Assembly (NCBI RefSeq): GCF_014199955.1
Contig: NZ_JACHOQ010000001.1
Location: forward strand, 248,001 to 312,000
DNA from: Brevundimonas aurantiaca
GTDB lineage: Bacteria; Pseudomonadota; Alphaproteobacteria; Caulobacterales; Caulobacteraceae
Length of the DNA: 64,000 bases
Reading direction: 5' to 3'
How positions within the stretch are numbered: the first letter of the stretch is position 1; each line of letters starts with the position of its first letter. The position numbers and the translations under genes are program-made. Of the stretch, positions 30,178-39,864 are shown piece by piece. The notes beneath the pieces were generated by a model. The model did no database searches and was not told the DNA's origin. It was given only the letters and a program-made list of their open reading frames with translations.

Positions 30178-30517
30178 GGACAACTCCCTGAGTGAACAGG
30201 ATTCACGTTGGGCGGGAATCGCCGTTTCAGGCAACGACAGTGAATTGCGGTCTCCCCGCCAGATTTTTGCGGAAAGGTTGCTGACGCCCCGCGACGCCGG
30301 GCGACTTGCACCCGCCCCACCTTTGATTCATGCTTCCCCTGCCGACGTCCGCGTTGGTGGGGCCTGGAATCCCCTGTGCGACATCAGATCATCGACGACC
30401 CCGTGCGACGCGCGGATGTCGGTTGCCGACGCCTGCGAAGGCGTGCGCTGACGCGCGCGCTGTCGTGTGCGCCGTCTCGCCCGGATTCCGGACCTTTTTG
30501 GAAGAGGTCGGAGAGGC
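30178..30517. other. Intergenic region between LuxR-like and ECF sigma genes
   Basis: About 340 bases without a convincing gene. It must hold the divergent promoters of the LuxR-like gene and of the sigma-factor gene. I see no clear FecI-type promoter, repeat or RNA gene in it. Confidence 0.5.
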
Positions 30518-30520
30518 GTG

Positions 30521-31009
30521 GTGACAGACACGAAGCAGCTGGGCGCGGAGGGACAGGATGGTCTTGGCCGTCTTTACCGTCAGTACGCACCCTGGCTGGG
30601 ACGGCGTCTGCGCGGTCGGATCGGCGCGGATGCGGCCGCGGACGTGGTTCAGGAGACCTATATCCGCGCCGCGCCCTACGCCCTGGCCGACATCCGGCAC
30701 CCCAAGGCCTTCTTGCTCCGGATCGCCTTGAACCTCCTGACTGACTCGCACAGGCAGGACGCCCTGCAGCGACGTCATCAGGTGGCGGCGCCCCCGCCTG
30801 TCAGCGAAGCGGCCGTGCAGTTCGACGCCGCGCTGCTGACGGAGACGATCCGCGATATGCCGCCCCTTTACCGCAAAGTCTTCGTTCTCAGTCGCTTTGG
30901 CGGTATGACTTACCCGGAGATTGCCCGGACCCTCGAGATCAGCGAGCAGACCGTGAAGTGGCGGATGGCCCGGGCGCTCGAGTATTGCGCGTCTCGGCTG
31001 GACCTTTAG
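30521..31009 (+). CDS. FecI-like ECF sigma factor of the lasso locus
   Basis: An ECF sigma factor of about 162 residues. Region 2 (GRLYRQYAPWLGRRLRGRIG, then DVVQETYIRA, then HPKAFLLRIALNLL) and region 4 (MPPLYRKVFVLSRFGGMTYPEI, then EISEQTVKWRMARALEY) are intact. The start is one of two adjacent GTG codons (30518 or 30521) near GAGAGG; a longer frame from 30467 is unlikely. FecR and a TonB receptor with an STN domain follow, so this is a cell-surface signalling unit: the receptor senses a ligand, FecR relays it, and the sigma factor transcribes uptake genes. Confidence 0.88.
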   Translation: MTDTKQLGAEGQDGLGRLYRQYAPWLGRRLRGRIGADAAADVVQETYIRAAPYALADIRHPKAFLLRIALNLLTDSHRQDALQRRHQVAAPPPVSEAAVQFDAALLTETIRDMPPLYRKVFVLSRFGGMTYPEIARTLEISEQTVKWRMARALEYCASRLDL

Positions 31010-31018
31010 GCAAGACGG

Positions 31019-31993
31019 ATGACGATCGAGGCGGAGGCCGACATCAGGCGCAAGGAAGCCGTCGAGTGGTTCACTCGGCTCAATCAGCGCAAGGTCACGA
31101 CGGCGGACGTGCGCGGTTTCAGCGCCTGGCGCCGCGATCCCGCCAATGCGCACGCCTTCCAGAAGATCGAGGCCATGTGGGACGCCGCGGGCGCGCTGGC
31201 CGGCAACCCCGAGCTGGCGGCCCTGACGGCCGAGGCCAGGCGCGGGACTGAAGCCCGAGAGAAGCGCAGGCCCTCGGGCCGTCTGGTCTCTCTGGGCGTC
31301 GCCGGTGCGGCGGCCGTGGCCGTGTGCGCTTTCAGTCTCGCCTGGCTCCAGCAGCGGCCCGCTACTTATGCCACGGCCGTCGGGGAGCAGAGGACGGTGC
31401 AGCTGCACGACGGCTCGCGCATCACTCTGGACACCAGCACCCGGGTGGCGGTGCGCTACACGCGTGACCGCCGCGCCGTCACCCTCACCTCGGGCCAGGC
31501 CATGTTCGATGTCGAGGGCGACGCGGCGCGCCCCTTCGTGGTGGCGGCCGGGGACACAAGGGTGACGGCTCTGGGCACCCGCTTCGACGTCCGGCGCTCC
31601 GGCGCGGGCGCTCGCGTCATTCTGGTCGACGGGCGGGTCGCCGTCCGGCACGACATGGACCGACCGGCTCAGTGGTCCCTGACGCCGGGGCAGCAGGTCG
31701 TCACCTCCGCCCGCCAGCCCCAGGTGATGACCACAGACGTCGCGGCGGCGACGAGCTGGACGGTCGGACGGTTGACGTTCGAGAACACCCCGGTCTCGGT
31801 GGCGGTGGCGGAGGTCAATCGCTACAGCCGCGAGCCGATCGAGTTGCAGGACGCCCGCGTGTCCGAAATCCGGGTCAGCGGGGTCTTTAACGCGGGCGAC
31901 ATCGACGGCTTCGTCGCCGCCCTGACGGACCTCTATCCGCTTCAGGCCGCCCGGACGGAAGACGGTCGCATCGTGCTCAGCCGCGGCGCCTGA
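31019..31993 (+). CDS. FecR-like anti-sigma/sigma regulator
   Basis: A 324-residue single-pass inner-membrane regulator. The N-terminal cytoplasmic domain (about 1-85) has the DUF4880 form with FSAWRRDPANAHAFQKIEAMWDA. One membrane helix follows (about 95-112). The periplasmic FecR domain starts near RTVQLHDGSRITLDTSTRVAV, and the C-terminal secretin/TonB short domain (VSVAVAEVNRYSREPIEL, VSGVFNAGD) would contact the receptor STN domain. It starts nine bases after the sigma gene. Confidence 0.88.
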   Translation: MTIEAEADIRRKEAVEWFTRLNQRKVTTADVRGFSAWRRDPANAHAFQKIEAMWDAAGALAGNPELAALTAEARRGTEAREKRRPSGRLVSLGVAGAAAVAVCAFSLAWLQQRPATYATAVGEQRTVQLHDGSRITLDTSTRVAVRYTRDRRAVTLTSGQAMFDVEGDAARPFVVAAGDTRVTALGTRFDVRRSGAGARVILVDGRVAVRHDMDRPAQWSLTPGQQVVTSARQPQVMTTDVAAATSWTVGRLTFENTPVSVAVAEVNRYSREPIELQDARVSEIRVSGVFNAGDIDGFVAALTDLYPLQAARTEDGRIVLSRGA

Positions 31994-32085
31994 AAATAAT
32001 TCGCTCCCGGACTTAGCCCAAGGTCCGCGACCCAACGTCTCCTCCCCGCCCCGCACATTCGCGGGTAGAAAAACGGGGGAAAGCC

Positions 32086-35040
32086 ATGGGCCACGGATAC
32101 ACTTCAACCGCGTTCGCCGCGCTGATGATGGCAGTCGCGACGCCAGTGATCGCGCAGTCGTCGGACAGCGTCCGCCGCTTTGACATCGCTGCGGGACCGC
32201 TGGAGCGCACCCTGCCCGCCTTCGGCCGGCAGAGCGGTCTCCAGATCCTCTATCCCAGCGCTCTGGTCGCCGGCCGCCAGTCGACCGGCCTGAGCGGCGA
32301 TCACGCACCGGAAGCCGCCCTTCAGATCATCCTGCGCGACACCGGTCTCTCGTACCGCCAAAGCCGGCCTACTGTCTTCGTTCTGTTCGACCCTTCCGCG
32401 CGGGCCGAGCTCGAGCCGGATACGGCCACGGAGCTGGAGGAAGTCGTGGTGACCGGGACCTATCTGCGCGGCGCCGACAGCCCCTCCCCCGTCACCGTCG
32501 TCACCCAGGCTGACATCGATCGGCAGGGACGGGGCACGGTCGCCGAGACGCTCGCCGCCCTCCCCCAGAATTTCACAGGCGCGGCCTATGAGGGGTCGGC
32601 CGGGACTGGGGCCGACCGCACGAGCCGCAACCTCGCCTATGCGACCGGGGTGAACCTGAGGGGTCTCGGCGCGGACGCCACCCTAGTCCTGGTCAATGGT
32701 CGTCGGATCGCGGGCACGGGCAGCGCCGGCGATTTCTCAGACATCTCCAACATTCCCACCAGCGCTGTTGCACGAACGGACGTGCTTCTCGACGGCGCCT
32801 CGGCCCTGTACGGCGCGGACGCGGTGGGCGGGGTCGTCAATGTCATTCTGAAGTCTCGTTTCGAAGGGGCCGAAACCCGCCTCCGCGTCGGAGGGACGAG
32901 CGACGGCGGCGCCGAGGAAGTCCTGCTGTCGCACAGCGGCGGCTTCGACTGGTCGAGCGGCGGAATCGTCGCCGCCTATGAATTTCACGACCGGGGAGAA
33001 CTCCGGGCGGCGGATCGCCGGGCGACGGCCGATGCCGACCTTCGGGCGCTTGGCGGGTCCGACCGCCGCTTCTTCTACAGCGCGCCCGGCAATCTGATGG
33101 CGTTCGACCCTGTCAGCGGTTCATATGAACCGACCCATGCCATTCGCCCCGGGCAGAACGGGCTGAACCTCACGCCGGGTGACTTCCGGCCAAGGGCGGT
33201 CAATCTGACCAATCAGATGGAAGGACAGTGGAGCCTCCCGCATCAGAGGCGGCACAGCGTCTTTCTGGCGGGACGTCAGGATCTCCCGGGTGGTTTCAGT
33301 CTGGACGGCGACATCCGCTACACGGACCGGCGGTACGATCAGGACACGATGGCTGATATCGGCATCCTGTTCGTCACTCCCGACAACCCTTACTTCACCC
33401 CTGTCGCCGGTGAACCGTTCCAGGAAATCGCCTACTCCTTCATCAACGACCTCGGGCCTGGTCGGGACGAGGGGTTCTCACGGAGCGTGGGCGGGGCCCT
33501 GGGAATCAGCGGGACCCTGCTGGGCTGGAACACCGCCGCCTACATCAGCGGCGGGCGTGAGACGACGGGGCTGATGGCGACGAACCGCGTCCAGACGTCC
33601 CGGCTCGACGAAGCCATCGGCGCGACGCCCGACAGTCCGTCGACCGCTTTCCGCACCTCGGTCGACGGCTTCTTCAACCCCTACGGCGATCCCGCCTCTC
33701 ACAGCGCGGCGCTGCTGGCCTTCATCGGGTCCGGCTACATTCGGTCGGAGAACATCAGCACGGTGGGCTCGCTGAACCTGAAGGCGGACGGCGTCCTGCT
33801 GAACCTGCCCGGCGGCGACCTTCGCATGGCCGTCGGCCTCGATGTCCGGCACGAGCGGTTCGAGACCTCCGGTGAAAATTTCATCTCCGGCGCGACGCCC
33901 CGTATCGCGGCCCCGACCCGGTTCGAGCGTGATGTCACCGCCGCCTTCGCCGAGCTTCGTATTCCGATCGCGGGGCCGGACAACGCCCGCCCCGGCCTCG
34001 AGCGGCTGGAGGTGTCGCTCGCCGGGCGGATCGAGGACCACGAAGGCGTCGGTCAGACGACCAACCCGAAAGTCGGACTGCTCTACAAGCCGACCTCGGA
34101 CCTGCTCTTTCGCACGAGTTTCGGCACCTCCTTCAGGGCGCCCTCGTTGCGCGAGCTGAACAGCGCCTATCGTCTGGGTCCGGTTTTCCTCGACCGCGCG
34201 GGCTCCAATGTGATCAGCATCGTCCAGTACGGCGGCAATCCTGATCTGTCCCCGGAGACCGCCGAATCCTGGACCGCCGGGTTTGTCTGGACGCCGAACG
34301 CGGTTGAAGGGTTGCGGATCGAAGGCGGCTGGTTCCGCACCACCTTCGAGGACCGGATCGCGACCCCGGTCGCGGAGAACCTGATCGACGCCCTGAACGA
34401 TCCGACGCTTGCGCCCTTCATCCGCTACGTCGCCCCTCGCACCAGTGCGGTCGATCTCGCCTATGTGCAGTCGCTCCTCGACCACCCCGGCAACTTCAAC
34501 CCGCGCGTCTTCCCCGCGACGGCCTATGGCGCGGTGATCGACAACCGGTACGTCAACGCCTCGGCGGTGGAGGTGCAGGGACTGGATCTGTCGACGCGCT
34601 ATCGCTTCACCCTGGGGTCCGGCGACCTGGCCCTCGACGCGACCGTTACCCACCTTCTCACGAACGACCGAACGATAACGCCGGCCTCGCCGACGGAAGA
34701 TCTGCTCGGGAGCCCCAACTTCCCCGCGCGCTGGCGCGGCCGGGTCGGCGCGCAATGGATGCTGGGCCCTCTCACCATCGGGGGCGCCATCAATCACGTC
34801 AGCGGCGGACGAGACGCAGCCAGCGGCCGGGCGATCGATGACTGGATCACCCTGGACGGTCAGGCGCGCGTGGATCTGGAGTCCGGGTGGGCCAAGGGCC
34901 TGTCGCTCACCCTGAATGTGCTCAATCTTCTCAATGAGGAACCGCCCTTCTACGACGCTCCGGCGGGCATCGGCTACGACGCCGCCAACACCAACGTCCT
35001 TGGGCGTCAGGTCTCCCTCCAGCTCGTCAAGCGCTGGTGA
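32086..35040 (+). CDS. TonB-dependent receptor/transducer, likely lasso peptide importer
   Basis: A 984-residue outer-membrane receptor. A signal peptide ends near VIAQ (residue 24). An STN signalling domain follows (FDIAAGPLERTLPAFGRQSG to about residue 100), then a plug domain (EEVVVTGTYLRGADSPSPV onward, with LVNGRRIAG and GADAVGGVVNVILK), and a beta-barrel that ends in aromatic LQLVKRW. The STN domain pairs with FecR and FecI upstream. The isopeptidase gene begins seven bases after the stop. In related lasso loci the receptor is thought to import the group's own or a neighbour's lasso peptide for cleavage. Ligand identity here is inferred. Confidence 0.88.
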   Translation: MGHGYTSTAFAALMMAVATPVIAQSSDSVRRFDIAAGPLERTLPAFGRQSGLQILYPSALVAGRQSTGLSGDHAPEAALQIILRDTGLSYRQSRPTVFVLFDPSARAELEPDTATELEEVVVTGTYLRGADSPSPVTVVTQADIDRQGRGTVAETLAALPQNFTGAAYEGSAGTGADRTSRNLAYATGVNLRGLGADATLVLVNGRRIAGTGSAGDFSDISNIPTSAVARTDVLLDGASALYGADAVGGVVNVILKSRFEGAETRLRVGGTSDGGAEEVLLSHSGGFDWSSGGIVAAYEFHDRGELRAADRRATADADLRALGGSDRRFFYSAPGNLMAFDPVSGSYEPTHAIRPGQNGLNLTPGDFRPRAVNLTNQMEGQWSLPHQRRHSVFLAGRQDLPGGFSLDGDIRYTDRRYDQDTMADIGILFVTPDNPYFTPVAGEPFQEIAYSFINDLGPGRDEGFSRSVGGALGISGTLLGWNTAAYISGGRETTGLMATNRVQTSRLDEAIGATPDSPSTAFRTSVDGFFNPYGDPASHSAALLAFIGSGYIRSENISTVGSLNLKADGVLLNLPGGDLRMAVGLDVRHERFETSGENFISGATPRIAAPTRFERDVTAAFAELRIPIAGPDNARPGLERLEVSLAGRIEDHEGVGQTTNPKVGLLYKPTSDLLFRTSFGTSFRAPSLRELNSAYRLGPVFLDRAGSNVISIVQYGGNPDLSPETAESWTAGFVWTPNAVEGLRIEGGWFRTTFEDRIATPVAENLIDALNDPTLAPFIRYVAPRTSAVDLAYVQSLLDHPGNFNPRVFPATAYGAVIDNRYVNASAVEVQGLDLSTRYRFTLGSGDLALDATVTHLLTNDRTITPASPTEDLLGSPNFPARWRGRVGAQWMLGPLTIGGAINHVSGGRDAASGRAIDDWITLDGQARVDLESGWAKGLSLTLNVLNLLNEEPPFYDAPAGIGYDAANTNVLGRQVSLQLVKRW

Positions 35041-35046
35041 GCATAC

Positions 35047-37425
35047 ATGCGCAGAGGTTTGGTTCTGATGGCGAGCGCCCTTGCGCTCGCCTGCCCTTCC
35101 GTCGTGCGGGCCGACCCCCTCACGGTTGAGGTCGTCCTGGGTCTGGAGAGCTACGGCCGCGTGGCGATCGATCCGTCCGGGGCGGTGGCTGTCTTCGAGG
35201 AACGCCTCAGCCGGATCGATCTCCCTCGGCATGACGTGGAGGCAGAGGGCGCCAATCGGTATGCCAGACTGTATCGTCTGGACCTCGACGAAGCCGCCTC
35301 GCCGCGGCCGCTTCTGCCGATGGCGGAGAACGCCGGCTACACGGCGGGCCCCTTCTCGCCCGACGGTAGTCGAATGGTCGTCTTCTGCCTTCAGGACGAC
35401 GCCTGGCGTCTGGGTGTCGTCGTGCTGGCCACGGGACAGGTGATATGGACGGAGGTCGCACCGGACCTGGGGCTTTGGGGCCGGTCGGTCGAATGGGTGG
35501 GGAACGACAGCCTGATCGTGCTGGGGACAGCTGACGGTTCACTCCCCGCACGACTGGCGGGTCCTCGCACGGAGCAAGCCCGCCTGCTGGCGCTGAGGGC
35601 GGCGGCGATGGAGGGGGCCGCTGCGGCCGTCATGGTGGGCTCCGACGCAAAGGACACCCTGGCTCCTCGCCGCCTCTGGCGGATCACGGCCACGACCGGG
35701 CGCGCCTCCCCGATCGCCGACGGCCCCTTCCTGGACTTCGAAGTCTCGCCGGATGGCCGCCATGTCGCGCTCCTCCTCGATGGCCCGCTCCTGCCGCCTC
35801 CGGCCGCCGATGCGTCGACGGAGGTAAGGCGCGCTCGAGGTTTGCAGATCGTCTCGCTGGAGGATCGCCGGCTCGTGTCTCCCCCTGGAACCGGCGACAT
35901 CTCCACCAGCCTTCTCGCCTGGTCGCCCCGGTCGGACGCGCTCCTCGTGGTCGCCATCGTCGGCGACCGCACGCGGCTTCTGACCGTGACGCCTTCCGGC
36001 GAGGTGCGGGATGAAACCCCGCCCGGCGTCACGCCCGTTGCCGCGATCGACTTCCAGGGCATGCCGACCGCCGAGGGCGGCTGGCTCGATGACACGCCGT
36101 TAGTCAAAGGCCGCACTGAACTCGGTGAAGGCTGGTTCCGCGCCGATGGCGGAGTCCGGCCCATTTCAGGGCTCGGACCAAACGCCCGGCTCGTGGCCGA
36201 ACACCCTTCCGGTGTTCTCTTCAACCGCGCCAGGGACCTCGTTCGACTCGATCCCGATGGCGGTATGACCGTTCTCGGAGCGGCTGGAAGTTCAGTCGAC
36301 CCTGGCGGACCGTTTGGCCTGCGGGCCATGAACGGCCCGATGAAGCGGCGCTTCGCGACCCTGTCCCAATCCGACGGGAGGCTTTGCCGGGTCTATGCCG
36401 ACCCGACGCTCGACACAGCATGTGCTGTCGCCGCGCCCGGGGCTGCGGTCAGCTGGAGCCGTGGGGTGAGCCTCGATCGAAGTACACAGGAGGACGAGCC
36501 GGACGTGCTGCGACGGCAGGACGAACAAGGGCGAACCGTGATCCGGCGTCTCAACCCCGAGCTGGACCGGATCGAGGTGGCCGCGCCTCGCCGGGTTTCA
36601 GGTCCGGGCGGCGTCGGCGGGTGGCTCTATCTGCCGCGCGACCTGTCCTCGAAACCACCGGTCATCGTCGTGCCCTATCAGGGGGACGCCTATGACGCGC
36701 CGCCCTGGTGGATGCGACGGGAATCCACGAGCCTTTCCATGGCCCCTCAGTTGCTGGTGGCGGACGGCTACGCCATCCTCATTCCGGACCTTCCGCCGAC
36801 GCGCGAGCCCGCTGATGGACTGGCCGGCCGCATCCTTGCGGTCGTCGATGCTGCGGGCGCCGAAGGGCTGATCGATGTGGAACGGATCGGTGTGTGGGGC
36901 TGGAGCTTCGGCGCCTGGTCGGCGGTCATGGGCGCCGCCCAGTCGGACCGCTTCGACGCCGTGGTCGCCTTGAACGGACCGATGAATTTCTCGACGGTCA
37001 TTGGCGACGTCGGCTCAACGCTCAGGCTGGAGGGCGGACATCCGCTTGCTGCTGCGGCCAGCGCGCGTTGGCTCGAGTCCGGCCAGGCCGCCATGCGGAC
37101 GTCCTACTGGAGCGCGGCCGACCGCTATCGCCGCAACAGTCCCTTCGACCAGGCGGATCGGATTCACACGCCGACCCTTCTCGTCGCCGGGGAATACGAC
37201 CTCATGCTCGGCCAATCGGAACAGCTCTATGGCGCGCTTCACCGCCTGGGACGCCCCGTCGCCCTGACGCTCCTGATCGGCGAGGAACACGGCCTTCGGA
37301 GCCCCGGCAATATCCGGCTCTATTACCGACAGGTCCGGCAATGGTTCGACCGGTATCTCAGGCCGCTCGAGCCGCCAGCCGATCACGCCACCGCCGTACC
37401 CACGCTTCCGTCTGCGCCAGACTGA
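35047..37425 (+). CDS. Lasso peptide isopeptidase (AtxE/SpI-type)
   Basis: A 792-residue secreted serine hydrolase of the prolyl-oligopeptidase fold. A signal peptide ends near VRA (residue about 23), then a beta-propeller-like region, then an alpha/beta hydrolase domain. The catalytic triad is visible as Ser620 (GWSFG), Asp718 (GEYDLML) and His748 (GEEHGL). Lasso isopeptidases open the macrolactam ring of the cognate lasso peptide, and the location between a TonB receptor and lasso biosynthesis genes makes this role much more likely than general peptidase work. Its 3' end overlaps the convergent cyclase gene by 68 bases. Confidence 0.88.
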   Translation: MRRGLVLMASALALACPSVVRADPLTVEVVLGLESYGRVAIDPSGAVAVFEERLSRIDLPRHDVEAEGANRYARLYRLDLDEAASPRPLLPMAENAGYTAGPFSPDGSRMVVFCLQDDAWRLGVVVLATGQVIWTEVAPDLGLWGRSVEWVGNDSLIVLGTADGSLPARLAGPRTEQARLLALRAAAMEGAAAAVMVGSDAKDTLAPRRLWRITATTGRASPIADGPFLDFEVSPDGRHVALLLDGPLLPPPAADASTEVRRARGLQIVSLEDRRLVSPPGTGDISTSLLAWSPRSDALLVVAIVGDRTRLLTVTPSGEVRDETPPGVTPVAAIDFQGMPTAEGGWLDDTPLVKGRTELGEGWFRADGGVRPISGLGPNARLVAEHPSGVLFNRARDLVRLDPDGGMTVLGAAGSSVDPGGPFGLRAMNGPMKRRFATLSQSDGRLCRVYADPTLDTACAVAAPGAAVSWSRGVSLDRSTQEDEPDVLRRQDEQGRTVIRRLNPELDRIEVAAPRRVSGPGGVGGWLYLPRDLSSKPPVIVVPYQGDAYDAPPWWMRRESTSLSMAPQLLVADGYAILIPDLPPTREPADGLAGRILAVVDAAGAEGLIDVERIGVWGWSFGAWSAVMGAAQSDRFDAVVALNGPMNFSTVIGDVGSTLRLEGGHPLAAAASARWLESGQAAMRTSYWSAADRYRRNSPFDQADRIHTPTLLVAGEYDLMLGQSEQLYGALHRLGRPVALTLLIGEEHGLRSPGNIRLYYRQVRQWFDRYLRPLEPPADHATAVPTLPSAPD

Positions 37426-39073
37426 GCAGTTCCGAATGGCCGCCTCGCCAGAGCAGGTGTTCACGGGTCAGGCGGGCATCCAGCGAGGGGTCGATCAACC
37501 CGGCCTCCGCCAACGCGCCGCCGAGGAGGTAGTCTCTGAGGAAGGGAAGATGCTCGGCCACGGCTCGACCATAGTAGGCGCCGAGTTCGCCCTTGGACCG
37601 ACGATCGAGGACGACCGACGGCACCGTGTCGGCGAACGCTGCCCGTGCCGCCGCGCGGTCGCGACCGCCCCAGGTCAGATCGACGGAAGATCGGGCGAGA
37701 CCAGCCTCCATGACCGGCTGACTGAGCAGGGGGTTGATGCAGGGCCCGCGGCGGCTGCGCACCGACGGCCCCTGGAAGGTCTGGCAGAAGGACAGCGCCG
37801 AGATTTGCATGGCCTTGGCGGGCGGCACGCCCCGGAGATCCTCGAGCCACGGGTGCGTCCAGGACGAACGGTGACGGATTTCCTCGCGCCAGTCCCTGGC
37901 CAGGGCGGTCGGCCAGAGAGGGCGGCGCAACCAGCGGGACAGGCGATGCAGGACCTCGACTCTCGCCCCGAACCGGCGCTCCCAGATCTCGTCCAGGCCG
38001 ATCAGCAGTGTCGGCATCTGGAAGAAGACGGCGTCGCCGCCCTGCCCTGTCAGTGAGCCCCAGGCATCGAGTGTCTCGATGCGCTCGGCGATGTCGTCAT
38101 TGTAGTCGGGGTCGATATCATTGGACGCCGGCCGAAATCCGTCCGCGGCCACCTCGAGCCGCCGGGCTCCGAGACGCAATCCCACCCGACGCACCTCGGT
38201 CAGGGTCACCCCGTGACGCCGAGCCACCGCCAGCGCGTAGTCCCGCTCATCGCCTTCCCTGTGATCGACATAGTGATTGACCCAAGCTGCGACCCGGCCG
38301 CGCTGATCCGTGGTCAGGGCGGCCGCCACGATGGCGGAATCGAGCCCGCCGCTGAGCTCCGCGATCCACTTCCGGGTTCCGGCCAGCGCGGTGACGCCCA
38401 GGACCACGGATGCCCTGAGGTCAGGCGGCGCGGCCGGGTCGCGACGCCTGTAGACTTCGGCCGGGGTCCAGATTTGTTCGCTACGGTGGGTTCCATCCCC
38501 GATGCTGCGCAGCTCGCCGGCCGCGACGGGCGTCAATCCGGTCAGGGGCAGGCGATGCCGGTGCTCACCGGGGCGACGCACCAGGGCGGCGACCTCTCCC
38601 CAGTCGATCGACGTCGTATCCGGAAGCCAGGGATCTATGAGATCGCCGCCCCCGGTCGCAATGAAGGTCACGCCGTTCCGGCGCCAGACCACGCAATCGA
38701 TCCCGCCGGATGGATCGCGGAGGATGGCGACCTCGCCCGAGAACCGGCGGACGAGGAGATAGCGACCCCAGTAGGTCGAGCACACATCCCGGGCGCGCGC
38801 GCTGTCGAGAGGACGGCAACCGAGGACGCCTCGTTCCCGTCCTTCCAGCCGACCTCCGTCCCGGTCGTAGAGGTCTCCGATCAGGATCCCATGGCCGTCC
38901 AGACCGCAGGTGATGTCGAGCCGCCCGGCGGAAGGCGCATAGGCCTCGAGAAAGGGCGCCTGGACCTTCCGGGACCAGCCTCGCCGGCTCAGGCGCTTTC
39001 GCATCGGCGCAATGGCCGCTTCGAGCGCGGCCGGATTGTCGCCGACGAGGATGATGGCTGAATCCGCGGCCAT
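37358..39073 (-). CDS. Lasso peptide cyclase (C protein, asparagine-synthetase-like)
   Basis: A 571-residue homologue of McjC and of asparagine synthetase B. The ATP-pyrophosphatase motif SGGLDS lies at residues 241-246. A glutaminase-like N-terminal domain is present but has no N-terminal Cys, as usual in lasso cyclases. It adenylates the side chain of the ring Asp/Glu and joins it to the N-terminal amine of the core, giving the macrolactam. The gene starts one base after the B gene stop, so it is the last gene of the leftward biosynthetic operon. Confidence 0.9.
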   Translation of the reverse strand: MAADSAIILVGDNPAALEAAIAPMRKRLSRRGWSRKVQAPFLEAYAPSAGRLDITCGLDGHGILIGDLYDRDGGRLEGRERGVLGCRPLDSARARDVCSTYWGRYLLVRRFSGEVAILRDPSGGIDCVVWRRNGVTFIATGGGDLIDPWLPDTTSIDWGEVAALVRRPGEHRHRLPLTGLTPVAAGELRSIGDGTHRSEQIWTPAEVYRRRDPAAPPDLRASVVLGVTALAGTRKWIAELSGGLDSAIVAAALTTDQRGRVAAWVNHYVDHREGDERDYALAVARRHGVTLTEVRRVGLRLGARRLEVAADGFRPASNDIDPDYNDDIAERIETLDAWGSLTGQGGDAVFFQMPTLLIGLDEIWERRFGARVEVLHRLSRWLRRPLWPTALARDWREEIRHRSSWTHPWLEDLRGVPPAKAMQISALSFCQTFQGPSVRSRRGPCINPLLSQPVMEAGLARSSVDLTWGGRDRAAARAAFADTVPSVVLDRRSKGELGAYYGRAVAEHLPFLRDYLLGGALAEAGLIDPSLDARLTREHLLWRGGHSELLSLAQTEAWVRRWRDRLAARAA

Positions 39074-39074
39074 G

Positions 39075-39785
39075 TCAGATCACCATGATCGGGCGATAGA
39101 CGGTCAGGGTCTCCGGCGCCTCGCTGACGCATTGATCTCCACACTGGATCCAGCAGTGGGCGAGGAAGGGGAACGTCCTCACGCCGAATACCCAGTCGGC
39201 GTCGAGGCCGTCCGCATTGAGAAAGCGGAGGAGCATCTCGGCCTGCAACAGGCAGGCCCCGGTCACTGGTGCGAAGGGCAAGAGTTGGCGGAACACCTCG
39301 ACCCTGGAGGCGAGCGCGGAAGGGTCGTCCCGGCGCCCGCGGCGGCCGGTGTGGCGTCGCTTCAGCTCAAGCAGTGTCGACCGGCGCCCTGCGCATTCGG
39401 CCCATATGCGGGCAAAGACCAGGATGTCGCGAAGGCCGGGCCTGATCCGCGGCGGCGCCGGAAGGCGGGTGGACGGGAGCGTCGGCGCATCCGGTCGTTC
39501 GTCCTCGACCTGGTTGGGATGCAGGAGCTCTTCCGCTGCAAGGCGCAGAAGCGCGTCCATCGGACCGGCGACACTGCGGCCGGCGACAGCGATGTCCCCG
39601 CACTCCGGGAGGCAGAGATAGTCGTCTGCGTTGAGGTCGAGGAGGACGAGGTCGCCTCCGATCTGCACGGCGTAAAGCCCCTCGGCCAGGGAAGCGCCCT
39701 GTCGCTCCCCACCATCGAGACGATGCCCAGACGCGGAGACCCCCATGGCGGGGGCCCGTCGGTCGAAAGGGACGCGAGGCGGCAT
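39075..39785 (-). CDS. Lasso leader peptidase, fused B1-B2 protein
   Basis: A 236-residue fusion. The N-terminal part (about 30-85) has the PqqD-like RiPP recognition fold (LYAVQIGGDLVLLDLNADDYLCL) that holds the leader. The C-terminal part is a transglutaminase-like cysteine protease with Cys178 (TGACLLQAEM) and His210 (FLAHCWIQ). The spacing of 32 residues is the same as Cys150-His182 in McjB. The third position, 12 residues on, is Glu222 (CVSEAP) where McjB has Asp194. It removes the leader with ATP. A GGAG motif lies seven bases before ATG 39785. Confidence 0.9.
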   Translation of the reverse strand: MPPRVPFDRRAPAMGVSASGHRLDGGERQGASLAEGLYAVQIGGDLVLLDLNADDYLCLPECGDIAVAGRSVAGPMDALLRLAAEELLHPNQVEDERPDAPTLPSTRLPAPPRIRPGLRDILVFARIWAECAGRRSTLLELKRRHTGRRGRRDDPSALASRVEVFRQLLPFAPVTGACLLQAEMLLRFLNADGLDADWVFGVRTFPFLAHCWIQCGDQCVSEAPETLTVYRPIMVI

Positions 39786-39864
39786 AAGGCGACTCCACAG
39801 GTCGACAAGGGCCCACCCAAAGCGGGGGCCGTCGGGGGTCGCCGGGAGGGCGACCCCTTCGGGA

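Noticed and set aside
32000..32085. FecI-type promoter before the TonB receptor
   Set aside because: A CGTC sequence is present near 32036, but no matching -35 element lies at the right distance.
35047..37425. General prolyl oligopeptidase or dipeptidyl peptidase label
   Set aside because: The fold is right, but the position between a TonB receptor and lasso genes supports a lasso isopeptidase.
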